DNA from: Minisyncoccota bacterium
Lineage (GTDB): Bacteria > Verrucomicrobiota > Verrucomicrobiia > Methylacidiphilales > Verrucolacustridaceae
Reading direction: 5' to 3'
NCBI GenBank assembly: GCA_030054195.1
Contig: JASGCJ010000003.1
Span: forward strand, 36,783-96,352
Length of the DNA stretch: 59,570 nucleotides
Shown here: positions 26,118 to 35,366 of the stretch, piece after piece
Numbering within the stretch: position 1 is the stretch's first letter
Layout: every line of letters begins with the position of its first letter
The notes under the pieces: model-generated
Told to the model about the DNA's origin: nothing
Seen by the model: only the letters and a program-made list of their open reading frames with translations
Databases searched by the model: none
Position numbers and translations under genes: made by a program

Positions 26118-27202
26118 CCCTTGGGAAGTTTTCCCTCCCTAACCTCCTCCAGTGACAGTTGAATCTTTTTCTCCGTCACCCCCGTCACCAGATCCGCTTT
26201 TCCAATCTTTTTCAAAAGAACCCACCGGATGCCTTGGGTCGTGGCCTTTTTGTCCCTGGCCATCACGGGAGACAAACGATCCCAACGCAGTTCGGGGTGC
26301 GTCACAGGCAATCCGTGGGCACGAAGTGCGGCCTTGAGCTTCTCCACTGCCCTCTTTTTGAGGCGCCGCGCCTTCACAGAGAGATGAGCCGCCACCACCA
26401 TTCCGATCGCCACAGCCTCACCATGCCGCAAGCCTTCATACCCCACGACTCCCTCCAATCCATGAGCCACCGTATGACCGAAATTGAGCAGAGCCCGCTT
26501 TCCTTTGAGATCCATTTCGTCTTCACCCGCCAACTTGGCTTTGATCTCCACGCACCTCTTGACCACCTTCCTCATCGACCGAGGTGGTCCCTTCGCCAGA
26601 GAACCAAAGAGTTTCGAATCTGCGATCAACCCGTACTTTAACACTTCCGACATTCCGGCCCGCTTTTCTGCCAACGGCAAAGATTCCAACCAGCGCAAAT
26701 CTGCAATCACAGCTCTAGGAGGATGAAACGCCCCAACCAAGTTTTTCCCCTCAGGCAGATCGATCCCCGTTTTTCCACCCACACTGCTGTCCACCATCGC
26801 GACCACCGTCGTCGGAATCTGAATCACGGGTAACCCTCGCAAAAAAGTCGCTGCGACAAATCCCGCCAAATCTCCCGTCACTCCACCCCCCACCGCCACA
26901 ATCCACCCATCCCGTGTCAACCCAGCACCCGCCAACTGCCGAACCACCCGTCCATACTCCTCAACCGACTTCGACCGTTCCCCCGCTGGAATTCTGACTC
27001 GCACCACTCGCGAGGCCCGCTTCTCGAGCCATGCAAAAATTGCCAAAGTCAGCGGAAGTGCCGCCACGCCCTCATCCACCAGCATCGCCACGGGCACTTT
27101 GGCCGGTAAATGAGCCTGCAAACCTTGGGGCAAAACCTTATCCCCAACATAAACAGAATATACTCCTGAACTCGATTTGACCTTTACTCGCTGGACGCTC
27201 AT
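26114..27202 (-). CDS. aroB: 3-dehydroquinate synthase
   Basis: AroB is the second enzyme of the shikimate pathway, NAD- and metal-dependent. The 362 residues show VGDKVLPQGL near the start, GGGVTGDLAGFVAATFLRG for NAD binding, and PTTVVAMVDSSVGGKTGIDLPEGKN. The metal-binding region includes MSEVLKYGLI and LLNFGHTVAHGLE. It heads the minus-strand run aroB-dprA-topoisomerase-xerC-waaA, so the promoter should be in the 27203-27554 gap. Confidence 0.97.
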   Translation of the reverse strand: MSVQRVKVKSSSGVYSVYVGDKVLPQGLQAHLPAKVPVAMLVDEGVAALPLTLAIFAWLEKRASRVVRVRIPAGERSKSVEEYGRVVRQLAGAGLTRDGWIVAVGGGVTGDLAGFVAATFLRGLPVIQIPTTVVAMVDSSVGGKTGIDLPEGKNLVGAFHPPRAVIADLRWLESLPLAEKRAGMSEVLKYGLIADSKLFGSLAKGPPRSMRKVVKRCVEIKAKLAGEDEMDLKGKRALLNFGHTVAHGLEGVVGYEGLRHGEAVAIGMVVAAHLSVKARRLKKRAVEKLKAALRAHGLPVTHPELRWDRLSPVMARDKKATTQGIRWVLLKKIGKADLVTGVTEKKIQLSLEEVREGKLPKG

Positions 27203-27423
27203 AAAACCCTTTTTATGCCATCCCTAGGGCGGGACAAGTCGCCCATTTGGGTCAATTTCCACCCCCATTCACCTACGCTCAGCCCCTGCATAAAGTATTA
27301 AACTGACCAAGTCGCAAAAGGGTTCGCTACTTTCCTTCCTACATCCCCCCCTCATGAATTGTTGAGGTTACATATCATAATCAAAAACAGCCTTATAAAA
27401 CATTGGCTATCAATCACTTCTAT

Positions 27424-27436
27424 GGGGTCAGAGGTC
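27424..27436. repeat. GGGGTCAGAGGTC direct repeat, copy 1
   Basis: This 13-base unit recurs exactly at 27485-27497, 61 bases further on. Units of the form GGGGTCAGAG are familiar around transposase relics in environmental genomes. No transposase frame is visible, so only a remnant is likely. Confidence 0.5.
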
Positions 27437-27484
27437 TTGTAAAAGGCTGACAACCAAGGCTTTATATGGGCGCTTTTGAAATGC

Positions 27485-27497
27485 GGGGTCAGAGGTC
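27485..27497. repeat. GGGGTCAGAGGTC direct repeat, copy 2
   Basis: This is the exact second copy of the 13-base unit at 27424-27436, in the same orientation, lying 58 bases before the folE2 start. Confidence 0.5.
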
Positions 27498-27554
27498 GAA
27501 ATCCAAATCCCTGCACTTTGCCCAGAAGCGAGATTCGGTTAAAGTAGACATGCT

Positions 27555-28352
27555 TTGAAAAAGACCCCAACCCAGCCCCACTCCCTTCACGATACCCAAT
27601 CTTCCCCCGATTCTCGGAACCTCAGGATCGATAAGGTCGGCGTCAAAGGCCTCCGCTACCCCATCGTCGTCCGCGACCGGGCCCACGCCACCCAAAATAC
27701 CGTCGCAACAATCGCTCTCGCAGTCGACCTCCCCCACCAGTTCAAAGGAACCCATATGAGCCGGTTCCTCGAAGTCCTCCAAGAACACGGCAGCCTCATC
27801 CATGTCGAAAGTATCCCCGCCATCCTTCGTGCCCTTCAACAACGCCTTCAAGCCGACTCCGCTCACCTCGAACTGGACTTTCCCTACTTCATAGAAAAAA
27901 AAGCTCCCGTCACTGCCTCCCCAGGCCTAGTGGATTATCAAATCCACTTCGATGCCACCCTCCATGGAAAAGATCTCCGCTTCAAAGTCGCTGTCACAGT
28001 TCCCGTCACCACTCTCTGCCCATGCAGCAAGGCCATCAGCGAACGGGGCGCCCATAATCAGCGCGGCCTCGTCCGTCTCGAGGTTACCTTCGGCAAAACC
28101 GTGTGGATCGAGGATCTTGTTGCGCTGGTCGAATCCTGTGCCAGCTCCGAAATCTTTTCTCTCCTCAAACGACCCGACGAAAAACACGTGACCGAACAGG
28201 CCTATGATAATCCCGTTTTTGTCGAGGACCTCGTCCGTGCCGTCTCCCTCAAATGCGACGCTCATCCCGACATCCAGTGGTACCGCGTGGAGGCGGAAAA
28301 TTTCGAAAGCATCCATAATCACAGCGCGTACGCAATGATCGAACGCGGGTAA
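27555..28352 (+). CDS. folE2: GTP cyclohydrolase FolE2 (type IB)
   Basis: This enzyme makes dihydroneopterin triphosphate from GTP for folate or queuosine-type pathways, and uses different metals from FolE. The 265 residues start at a TTG (27555); the nearby ATG at 27550 is out of frame and soon stopped. Family motifs are GLRYPIVVRD, GTHMSRFLEVLQEH, and TTLCPCSKAISERGAHNQRG with the metal-binding Cys. ESIHNHSAYAMIERG closes the protein. FolE2 is often induced under zinc shortage when a FolE paralogue exists. I found no convincing Zur box upstream. Confidence 0.95.
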   Translation: MKKTPTQPHSLHDTQSSPDSRNLRIDKVGVKGLRYPIVVRDRAHATQNTVATIALAVDLPHQFKGTHMSRFLEVLQEHGSLIHVESIPAILRALQQRLQADSAHLELDFPYFIEKKAPVTASPGLVDYQIHFDATLHGKDLRFKVAVTVPVTTLCPCSKAISERGAHNQRGLVRLEVTFGKTVWIEDLVALVESCASSEIFSLLKRPDEKHVTEQAYDNPVFVEDLVRAVSLKCDAHPDIQWYRVEAENFESIHNHSAYAMIERG

Positions 28353-28416
28353 TTCCCCTGCGTCATCCTGCACTTTTCCCTTCAGCACAATCCCTAACCC
28401 TGTTTACTCTTTCGCT

Positions 28417-29166
28417 ATGACCCACGATCTCCTGATTTCCATCCTTGTCGGCCTCGCGGGCCAGATCGTCGACGGCACCCTCGGCATGGCGTACGGTGTC
28501 ACCTGCTCCTCCTTTCTCTTAGCCCTTGGCACTGCCCCCGCTCTCGTCAGCTACAGCGTCAAAGTCTCAGAAATCTTTACTACAGGCGTCAGTGGCATCA
28601 GCCATCTCTTCCACCAGAACGTTAACAAAACCCTCTTTCTCGAACTTTGTATCCCGGGAGTCCTAGGAGGCGTTACGGGCGCGTACATTCTCTCCAACTT
28701 TCCGGGAGAAAAATTCAAACCCTGGATCAGCGCCTATCTCATCCTGATGGGGGCCTACATCCTTTACCGCTCTAACCACAAGCCGATCTCCATTACACCC
28801 GAGCCCGCCAAAGCCATCCCCCTCGCCTTAACAGGCGGATTCCTCGACGCGGTCGGTGGCGGAGGTTGGGGCCCTATCGTCGCCTCCACCCTCCTCGCGA
28901 AAGGGCACCAACCCCGCTACGTAATCGGTTCCGTCAATATGGCCGAATTCTTTGTCACCCTCAGCCAAGCCCTGACCTTCTTTTTCTTTTTAAAATTGGA
29001 AAATCTTCCCCTCATCGCAGGCCTGATTCTGGGAGGAGTCATCGCAGCTCCTTTTGCCGCCAAACTTTGCAAAATCCTGCCCGCGAAGATCATGATGCGA
29101 CTTGTGGGAATTCTTCTCATCGTTGTCAGCGCGCACACTCTCCTTCGGGCCACAGGAAAGATCTAG
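28417..29166 (+). CDS. TauE/SafE-family membrane permease
   Basis: The 249-residue protein has about eight hydrophobic segments and the family's two-half layout with Gly-rich signatures: VGLAGQIVDGTLGMAYG at the start and TGGFLDAVGGGGWGPIVAST in the middle. These proteins are thought to export sulfite, sulfonates or related organic anions. The substrate cannot be inferred here. It lies 64 nt after folE2 with no obvious functional link. Confidence 0.87.
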   Translation: MTHDLLISILVGLAGQIVDGTLGMAYGVTCSSFLLALGTAPALVSYSVKVSEIFTTGVSGISHLFHQNVNKTLFLELCIPGVLGGVTGAYILSNFPGEKFKPWISAYLILMGAYILYRSNHKPISITPEPAKAIPLALTGGFLDAVGGGGWGPIVASTLLAKGHQPRYVIGSVNMAEFFVTLSQALTFFFFLKLENLPLIAGLILGGVIAAPFAAKLCKILPAKIMMRLVGILLIVVSAHTLLRATGKI

Positions 29167-29190
29167 TCTCCCCTTCGGCGCCCTTCTCTC

Positions 29191-31170
29191 ATGCTTACTC
29201 TCTCTCAACTCAGTAAATCTTTCGCAGGTCGCACGCTCTTCAGTGATGTTTCTCTCCAAATCAACCGCGAAGACCGAATCGGTCTTGTCGGCCCAAACGG
29301 AGCAGGAAAATCCACCCTCTTTTCACTCATCTTAGGCGAGGCATCTCCAGACGAAGGCCGCGTCACTCTCGAAAAAAATATCACTCTTGGGTTTCTCCCC
29401 CAAGAGTCCGCTCCCGCTGGCGATGAAACAATTCTCGAACTGGCCTGCGCTACTTCCCCAGAAATGTCCCGCGTCCAACAAGCGATCAAACGACATGAAG
29501 CCGCCGGCACTCTCGAAGACCCCGAGTACCACGAAGCCCTCGATACCTTCACGGAACTGGGCGGATGGCAACTCGAACCCCGGGCCAAACAAATTCTTAG
29601 CGGTCTCGCATTCCGCGACTCCGATTTTAACCGTAAAGCCAAAGCCCTCAGTGGCGGTTGGATCATGCGGGCGCACCTCGCCCGCCTCCTCGTTCAAGAA
29701 CCCGATCTCCTCTTGTTGGACGAACCCACCAACCATCTCGACCTCGAATCTCTTGTCTGGTTTCAGGAGTACCTTCGGAATTACCCAGGCGCCATCCTGA
29801 TGATTTCCCACGATCGCGAATTCCTCAACCAACTGGTCGGATCGATTGTCGAAATCTCTCAAGCAAAACTGCATCGGTACCGAGGAAACTATGACAAGTA
29901 CGTGGTCGAAAAAGCCGCCCGGGAATCCCAACATCTAGCCGCCTTCAAAAACCAGCAGAAGGAGATTGCCTCCCTACAACAATTTGCAGATCGCTTCCGC
30001 GCGAAAGCCAGCAAAGCCTCTCAAGCCCAGAGCAAACTCAAACAGATCGATCGGATGGAGAAAATTGAAGCCCCCGTTTCTGCCACCCGCTCCATTAAAT
30101 TCAGCTTTCCCCAACCCGTTCGTAGCGGCCTGCGAGTCATCACCTTGAAAGACGTTGGCCACACCTACAAGAATATCGACGGCTCCGGCGATCTCACCGT
30201 GTATCGGGGACTCAACTTCGAAGCGGAACGCGGCCAGCGTACAGTTCTCGTCGGACCCAACGGAGCTGGCAAATCCACCCTCTTAAAACTCCTCGGCGGA
30301 GCCCTCCCCATTCAAAGCGGCGAACGACTCCTCGGTCACAATGTCCGGGTCGGATACTTCTCCCAGCACCGGGGCGATACGCTCGACATGAAACACCAGG
30401 TTCTCGAATCGGTACTCCACTCCCCCAACCCCGTAAGTGAGCAAACCGCCCGAACCGTTCTCGGTTCCTTTCTTTTTCGCGGAGACGATGTCTTCAAAAC
30501 AGTAGGAGTCCTCAGTGGAGGGGAAAAATCCCGCCTCGCCCTCGTCAAACTCCTCCTCGATCCACCCAACCTTCTCCTGATGGACGAACCCACGACCCAT
30601 CTGGATATCGGATCGATCGATGCCTTGATCGCCGCTCTACACCAGTACGAGGGAACACTCATTTTCATCAGTCACGATGTTCACTTTATTCGCGCTATGG
30701 CCACAACCGTTCTGCATATCAGCGCAGGTCACCTCACCCCCTATGCGGGCGACTATCAGTACTACTTGGATAAATCGTGCGCGACGTCAGAACGCGCTGC
30801 CTTGACCGCCGGCGAACAACTCTCCAACTCCCAGCCCGTCGTTCCAACTACCCCTGCAGTTTCACCCTCGACCGACAAAACCCCCACCCCCCGAAAAACA
30901 AAAGAGCAGAAACGTGCTGAAGCCGAGGCCCGCCAAGCGAAAAGCCGTCTCAAAAAAGCACGCGACACGCAAGTGACCGAACTTGAACAGCGGATTCTCG
31001 CCCTCGAAACTCGCTTGGCTGAAATCACCGCCGAGCTTGAAAAGCCTGAAACCTATCAGGCCAATGGTGCCGCTGTCACCCTGAGTCGCGAATCGGTTAC
31101 GGTCAGTGCCACACTCGAACAGCTCATCGCACAAGGCCTTCTTCTCTCCTCCCAATCTACCGAAGACTAA
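29191..31170 (+). CDS. ABC-F family ATPase (Uup/EttA-like, ribosome-associated)
   Basis: The 659-residue protein has two ATP-binding domains and no membrane segments. Walker A is VGPNGAGKST in both halves. The signature is LSGGWIMRAHLARLL in the first half and LSGGEKSRLALVKLL in the second, with LLLDEPTNHLDLESL and LLMDEPTTHLDIGSI for Walker B. Between them lies the charged interdomain linker (about 235-305). The C terminus (about 560-650) is a Lys/Glu-rich coiled coil like that of Uup. ABC-F proteins act on ribosomes or DNA structures. It converges with the porin gene. Confidence 0.93.
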   Translation: MLTLSQLSKSFAGRTLFSDVSLQINREDRIGLVGPNGAGKSTLFSLILGEASPDEGRVTLEKNITLGFLPQESAPAGDETILELACATSPEMSRVQQAIKRHEAAGTLEDPEYHEALDTFTELGGWQLEPRAKQILSGLAFRDSDFNRKAKALSGGWIMRAHLARLLVQEPDLLLLDEPTNHLDLESLVWFQEYLRNYPGAILMISHDREFLNQLVGSIVEISQAKLHRYRGNYDKYVVEKAARESQHLAAFKNQQKEIASLQQFADRFRAKASKASQAQSKLKQIDRMEKIEAPVSATRSIKFSFPQPVRSGLRVITLKDVGHTYKNIDGSGDLTVYRGLNFEAERGQRTVLVGPNGAGKSTLLKLLGGALPIQSGERLLGHNVRVGYFSQHRGDTLDMKHQVLESVLHSPNPVSEQTARTVLGSFLFRGDDVFKTVGVLSGGEKSRLALVKLLLDPPNLLLMDEPTTHLDIGSIDALIAALHQYEGTLIFISHDVHFIRAMATTVLHISAGHLTPYAGDYQYYLDKSCATSERAALTAGEQLSNSQPVVPTTPAVSPSTDKTPTPRKTKEQKRAEAEARQAKSRLKKARDTQVTELEQRILALETRLAEITAELEKPETYQANGAAVTLSRESVTVSATLEQLIAQGLLLSSQSTED

Positions 31171-31225
31171 TTCCTCTTTCGTTTGATTCTTCCACCACTG
31201 CAATAGGCAAGTCGGTCGGTCTCGT

Positions 31226-31245
31226 AAAAGGATGCCAGAGCATCC
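31226..31245 (-). terminator. Intrinsic terminator for the porin gene
   Basis: On the minus strand GGATGC (31240-31245 complement) pairs with GCATCC around the loop TCTG, followed directly by TTTTA. It lies 100 bases past the porin stop, between two convergent genes. Confidence 0.6.
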
Positions 31246-31344
31246 ACTTCCGTAGTTTGCCTCTACCCCCACCCAAAATACCGTCCAGCGACGAAAGCCG
31301 CCCGAGAATCTTTTACTCAGAGTCGAACAGCACTCTAAAATTTT

Positions 31345-32688
31345 TTAGAAGCTATAGACGACTTCCGCGCCCGCGTAGTGAGCGGGGCCGTTTTGCCCCT
31401 CAGGCTGTGCCGCACCGCTGGGTACTTGATAAAGATTCGTGCCCCAATCGAGTCGGTACTCCGCCCGGATGAGAACGTTGTCGATGACATTGAACCCAGC
31501 CGTTAGGGTGTATTCCCAAAAATTCACACCCGTGACATGCCGAGTCGGATTATTTGCCTCAGGAGTGTTAAAAGTCGTGCTCGCGCCAGCGTAACCGATG
31601 ACCCCATCGTTATTGCTTCCCAGATATTCTCCACGGCTGCAAAGACTAAACCAGTCGTTGAATTGATACTTGGCGTAGGCCCCCGCTCCGTACCAGTGGG
31701 TGTTGACGTTGGCTACACCATCCGCCACTCCACTTAGGTTTCCGAAAACGGTGTTAAAAGCCAGGAGGAGCTTGTCGTTGGCAAACTTCGGCGCCCAATT
31801 TCCCCAAGAGTTGTACAAAAGCATGTAGGCAGAGATATCTCCATTATTGGCCCGGGCCGGCTGGCTGGAGGAGGTAAGGCTGCTGTTTGTCGACCCTGTG
31901 GAGGTGTTGTTGTCATAACCCGTGCTGTACTGAAAATTGTTGCTCCAGTTTGCGTTGCCTCCGGGAGCCGTCACATTCAAAGAGGCTAGGACGGCACAAC
32001 CATCTCCACTGTTGGAATTCAAGGTTGTGTTGTTGTCGCTGTTCGATCCGTTCACGACACCTAGTTTGCTGTCTAGATAGTCATCGAACCGATACGAAGA
32101 CAGAACGCCCGTGTAGTACAGGGGCATCACGTTAAATAAAATTCCGTATGTGGTGTTCATGTTCGCAGGTCTTTCCATCACCTCGTACCCCATCGTAGAT
32201 ACGAATTTGCCTACCTTAAAATCCCACCCATTCCCCACGGGGGCACGGATCGAGGCATACGCCTGCTCCAGAAAGAGGCTGTTGGAGTTGTTGTTGGTGT
32301 TATATCCCGCATTGGGGGTTCGATTGATGAAGTAGGAGGCATCTTCACCGATCATCACATCCGTCCGAAATCCGGCTTGTGCCTTGTTTTCCGAAGTCAT
32401 TGCTTTTTCGAGGGCTAGCTTGACCGCGTATAGGTTGAAATCCCCCCGTTGGGCCGTGTCCGTCGCATACCGGGTCGATACCATCGAGTTATTGTTCTGC
32501 CCTGTGAAATTATAGCTGTAACCCGCATCCACATACCCACTCAGCTTAATGCCTTTCTGCGCCGTCTCGACGAAGTTGTTCTGGACCATTTTTTTGGTGT
32601 CTTGAGCCGAAGCTTCGGGCGTACTGTCTGCCATTAAGGGTGTCGTTGCAGCCAGAAAGCCGGCTAGGAGGAGGATGGATTTTTTCAT
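31345..32688 (-). CDS. Outer-membrane beta-barrel porin (BBP2-like)
   Basis: The 447-residue protein has a clean signal peptide (residues 1-20, SILLLAGFLAATTPLMA). The mature part is rich in Asn, Ser, Thr and aromatic residues in alternating strands, and it ends with Phe (AGAEVVYSF), the outer-membrane insertion signal. GIKLSGYVDAGYSYNF, AYASIRAPVGNGWDFKVGKF and GYEVMERPANMNTTYG match the OmpL-like putative porin family (PF07642) as I remember it. A good SD (AAAGGA) precedes the ATG. It probably allows passive uptake of small solutes. Confidence 0.85.
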   Translation of the reverse strand: MKKSILLLAGFLAATTPLMADSTPEASAQDTKKMVQNNFVETAQKGIKLSGYVDAGYSYNFTGQNNNSMVSTRYATDTAQRGDFNLYAVKLALEKAMTSENKAQAGFRTDVMIGEDASYFINRTPNAGYNTNNNSNSLFLEQAYASIRAPVGNGWDFKVGKFVSTMGYEVMERPANMNTTYGILFNVMPLYYTGVLSSYRFDDYLDSKLGVVNGSNSDNNTTLNSNSGDGCAVLASLNVTAPGGNANWSNNFQYSTGYDNNTSTGSTNSSLTSSSQPARANNGDISAYMLLYNSWGNWAPKFANDKLLLAFNTVFGNLSGVADGVANVNTHWYGAGAYAKYQFNDWFSLCSRGEYLGSNNDGVIGYAGASTTFNTPEANNPTRHVTGVNFWEYTLTAGFNVIDNVLIRAEYRLDWGTNLYQVPSGAAQPEGQNGPAHYAGAEVVYSF

Positions 32689-32759
32689 AAATGCGATTCC
32701 TTTCGTTTCAAAAAAGATGTGACCTCAAATAAATGAGTCGAGCTAGAGAGGCTCAGATA

Positions 32760-32787
32760 TTCACACCGCCCAAAAGCGGTTTGTGAA
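32760..32787 (-). terminator. Hairpin immediately after pgeF
   Basis: TTCACA-CCGC (32760-32769) can pair with GCGG-TT-TGTGAA (32776-32787) with a 2-nt bulge. The arm begins at the base after the pgeF stop codon (minus strand). It has no long T-run, so it may be a 3' stabilising hairpin or a weak terminator before the porin promoter. Confidence 0.45.
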
Positions 32788-33393
32788 TTAACCGGCGAAT
32801 ACCGCAAAGTGCCGACCCGTTTGCCCCTTCTCGGCTCGGTACGAGTAAAATCTTGTTAGATCAGATGCCGTACAAAGCTTACTGTCTACCACCTTGCCTA
32901 CGTTCTCCCTTTCCAGTTGCCGAAGAATCTCACCCGCAAAATTCACTTCGTAGTGCGGAGGCCGAATGCAGGGCCCAAGAAGGGCCAGCATCGAGCTCGG
33001 CTCCGAACCAAACTCCTCTCTCATCCTGCGAATCGTTGCACCCACTACTCCCGCCTCCGTCCCCTTTTTTCCACTGTGCACCAATCCAATCGCACCCGTT
33101 TTTTCGCAATGAATCCAGACAGGTCCGCAATCCGCCACCCGGATCACGAGCGATAGATTCTTTTCCCGGGTGATCAGCGCATCCACTGCGGGAATTACTT
33201 TCCCTTTGCCGCCCTGATTTACAACTGCCACCCCCACCCCATGGGTCTGCTCTCCTATCCCATAATTCTTGGGCAATCCCGCCTCTTCCAGAATTTGCGG
33301 AACATCCACCGATATCAACGGAGGAACCGAGCGAAGGGTAAACGCATGTAGCAATCCCCGCGCTTCCAACTCTGGAAAGCGTAAAAAAGTCAC
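32788..33393 (-). CDS. pgeF: PgeF/YfiH-type purine nucleoside phosphorylase (laccase-domain, DUF152)
   Basis: The 201-residue protein matches the YfiH/PgeF (formerly multicopper oxidase-like, DUF152) fold. It shows GEQTHGVGVAVV, LVIRVADCGPVWI, GLVHSGKKGTEAG and LLGPCIRPPHYEV, which carry the two His and one Cys of the zinc site. It is shorter than usual (about 240-250) because the N terminus is trimmed. Members cleave purine nucleosides, and some link to peptidoglycan editing. It starts at a GTG overlapping the tolC-like stop. Confidence 0.88.
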   Translation of the reverse strand: MTFLRFPELEARGLLHAFTLRSVPPLISVDVPQILEEAGLPKNYGIGEQTHGVGVAVVNQGGKGKVIPAVDALITREKNLSLVIRVADCGPVWIHCEKTGAIGLVHSGKKGTEAGVVGATIRRMREEFGSEPSSMLALLGPCIRPPHYEVNFAGEILRQLERENVGKVVDSKLCTASDLTRFYSYRAEKGQTGRHFAVFAG

Positions 33394-34880
33394 TGCCCAG
33401 GCTGGAGGCCCACTGCGGTCGAGGCCTGCATGTTCAGTTTTGGCTTGGGGGTCAGACCTGCTTCCGCAGGAAGCGGCGGAGGATTTTTTGGACCAAAGGG
33501 TGTCGCTGTCGCCCTTTCGAGCGAAGCCACCGCCACATTGTAGTCGAATCTTCCCTGCAACTCGTTGAACTGAGCCTGCGTAAGATTCGACTGAGCGTTG
33601 ATGATATCTAACTGGATCCCCGCTCCCACATTGAAACGCGCCTCCGCCAACCGGAGACTTTCCCGCGACTGCTCCACATTCCTCTGCTGTGAAGTCACAA
33701 GCTCCTGCGCCTCCTCCATCTTGACCACAGCGTCCCGCACATCACTTTCGACCAAGCGCCGCTTCTCCTCATAGGCCACCTCAGCCTTCCGAATCTGCGC
33801 CTTCAACTGCATGAAGCGCCCGGTGCTCAACATTCCGTCAAACAAAGTCCACGTCCCGTTGATCGAGGCCACAGGCCCTTGAAAGCTGTCCGTAAAAGAT
33901 GAACTTCCCGGATTTTGAATCACGTCATACCCCCCCGATCCAACGACTTTCGGAATAAACGCCTCTTTTTTGGCCGCTTCAAAAAGTTTGCTCTGAATTT
34001 CGATCTCTTTTTTCACTGCCCGCAAATCGTTTCGGTTGAAAACCGCATTCCGCAAAGAGGCCGAGAGATCTATTTTCACGGGCTGATAGGGCAAATCCCC
34101 CTCAACGTACACCGGCGGGGTCCAATCCTCAGCTGATTCGATCGGATAATCCAAAGCCATAATCTGTGCCAACTGAACCTCGGCCACCCGCTTATTGTTC
34201 CGAGCCCGGATCAGCTGTGGCATATTGTTTGCCAACTCCACGTCCGCGGTTAAGACGTTGAACTTCGTAACCGTCCCGGCCTTGAAACGTTTCTGCTGCG
34301 AAGTGAGTTGCTCTTTCTTCAAATTCACCGCCTCCGTCTGCACGTCGATCAGGGCTCGGTTTACCAGAACGGCATACACATTTTTGCGAACCTCCAAAAT
34401 CACCCGGTCAATCGTGTCCCGAAGAAGAAGCATCGACTGGCTTTCCGACATTCGTGCGGCCCGGGTGCGCGACAAGGCGGCTCCTCCGTCAAACAAGAGC
34501 TGCGTTACCCGCACTCCCGCATTCCAGTTCATCTCATCGGCGGAAAGAAATCCTGCGTTCACCAGCAACCCGTTCAACTCTTTCGACTGATATTCGTAAG
34601 TTCCCTGAGCCGTCACTTTTGGAAGCAAGGCACTTCGTACCTCGACCGAAACACCCTCTTTTCTTTTCACCTCCTCCTGAGCCTGTCGAATCTCGGTGTT
34701 CTGCTCCAACGCCAGCGCCACGCACTGGGCTAAATCCAGCCTCTTACTTGAAAACTCTGGAACCGCCGACTTACTCGCCAGCGGCAGGGTGACATCCGCC
34801 GCCTCTTTTTTCTCCTCCGCCCGGACGCCCAACACCCCCAAGCCGAAAAAACAAAGGATCCTAATCGCGCGGTAATTCAC
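33390..34880 (-). CDS. TolC-family outer-membrane efflux protein
   Basis: The 496-residue protein has a signal peptide (residues 1-21), then two repeated long helical-hairpin halves typical of TolC/OEP. Each half is marked by the pattern LDLAQCVALALEQNTEIRQA and NLTQAQFNELQGRFDYNVAVASLE. The trimer forms a channel-tunnel for export. The MarR gene just upstream overlaps by 20 nt, suggesting drug- or phenol-responsive control. No inner-membrane pump or adaptor is adjacent, so its partner must be elsewhere. Confidence 0.92.
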   Translation of the reverse strand: MNYRAIRILCFFGLGVLGVRAEEKKEAADVTLPLASKSAVPEFSSKRLDLAQCVALALEQNTEIRQAQEEVKRKEGVSVEVRSALLPKVTAQGTYEYQSKELNGLLVNAGFLSADEMNWNAGVRVTQLLFDGGAALSRTRAARMSESQSMLLLRDTIDRVILEVRKNVYAVLVNRALIDVQTEAVNLKKEQLTSQQKRFKAGTVTKFNVLTADVELANNMPQLIRARNNKRVAEVQLAQIMALDYPIESAEDWTPPVYVEGDLPYQPVKIDLSASLRNAVFNRNDLRAVKKEIEIQSKLFEAAKKEAFIPKVVGSGGYDVIQNPGSSSFTDSFQGPVASINGTWTLFDGMLSTGRFMQLKAQIRKAEVAYEEKRRLVESDVRDAVVKMEEAQELVTSQQRNVEQSRESLRLAEARFNVGAGIQLDIINAQSNLTQAQFNELQGRFDYNVAVASLERATATPFGPKNPPPLPAEAGLTPKPKLNMQASTAVGLQPGQ

Positions 34881-35334
34881 GGCAGTAATTCTCCATTACC
34901 CGATAAATCCGAACCCAAGCATCCTGATCCCCCGAGTCGAGTTGACTCAAAATGACGCTCAAATGATGCCTCAACTCCCCCTGCAACCGCCCCATCAACT
35001 CTTTTCCCTTCGTTGTAATTTCCACCAACTTCTGCCGCCGATCCCCCTTCTGAGCTTGGCGCTTCACTAAGCCTACCGCCTCCAACCGATCCACCAATCC
35101 CGTTGTAGCAGAGGTCGCATGCCCCATCCGTTTGGCCAATACCCCCATCGGCACACGCGACTCCACCGCCAAAAACCCTAATAAGGTGAATTGCGGAATC
35201 GAAAGCCGCTTGGCCGAGGTTTGCCGGAATAGATCCAACAAAAAACGCCGCTGGAGAAGGGTCGCAATCCTCTCCAGCTCTGGAACACGGGGATCCATGA
35301 TCACTCCGGCTCCATTTTGCGGATATTTAGTCAT
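34861..35334 (-). CDS. MarR-family transcriptional regulator
   Basis: The 157-residue winged-helix protein (from the ATG at 35334) has the family dimer helices and the DNA-binding part LSIPQFTLLGFLA, PMGVLAKRMGHATSATTGLVDRLEA and LVKRQAQKGDRRQKLVEIT. Such regulators usually repress their own operon until a phenolic or toxic ligand binds. It heads marR-tolC-pgeF. An upstream frame to 35472 exists but would read through the likely promoter/operator. A GTACnnGTAC motif at 35367-35376 lies in the gap to hppA and is a possible operator. Confidence 0.93.
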   Translation of the reverse strand: MTKYPQNGAGVIMDPRVPELERIATLLQRRFLLDLFRQTSAKRLSIPQFTLLGFLAVESRVPMGVLAKRMGHATSATTGLVDRLEAVGLVKRQAQKGDRRQKLVEITTKGKELMGRLQGELRHHLSVILSQLDSGDQDAWVRIYRVMENYCRELPRD

Positions 35335-35366
35335 GTGAAATATATACTCGATGAAATGTCCAGTGC

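Larger units (their letters stand above)
27203..27554. other. Gene-poor, AT-rich gap between divergent aroB and folE2
   Basis: About 350 bases hold the promoters of two divergent genes. The part at 27300-27480 is visibly more AT-rich than its surroundings. It contains two copies of GGGGTCAGAGGTC (see repeat entries), one inside CTATGGGGTCAGAGGTCTTG. An open frame of 72 codons on the minus strand (27352-27570) crosses both repeats and looks like chance. I see no RNA gene here. Confidence 0.6.

Noticed and set aside
27360-27400. A Zur box upstream of folE2
   Set aside because: GTTACATATCATAATC is only a weak match without proper symmetry.
27352-27570. 72-codon open frame on the minus strand
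   Set aside because: It crosses both GGGGTCAGAGGTC repeats, no SD, no homology, overlaps the folE2 start.
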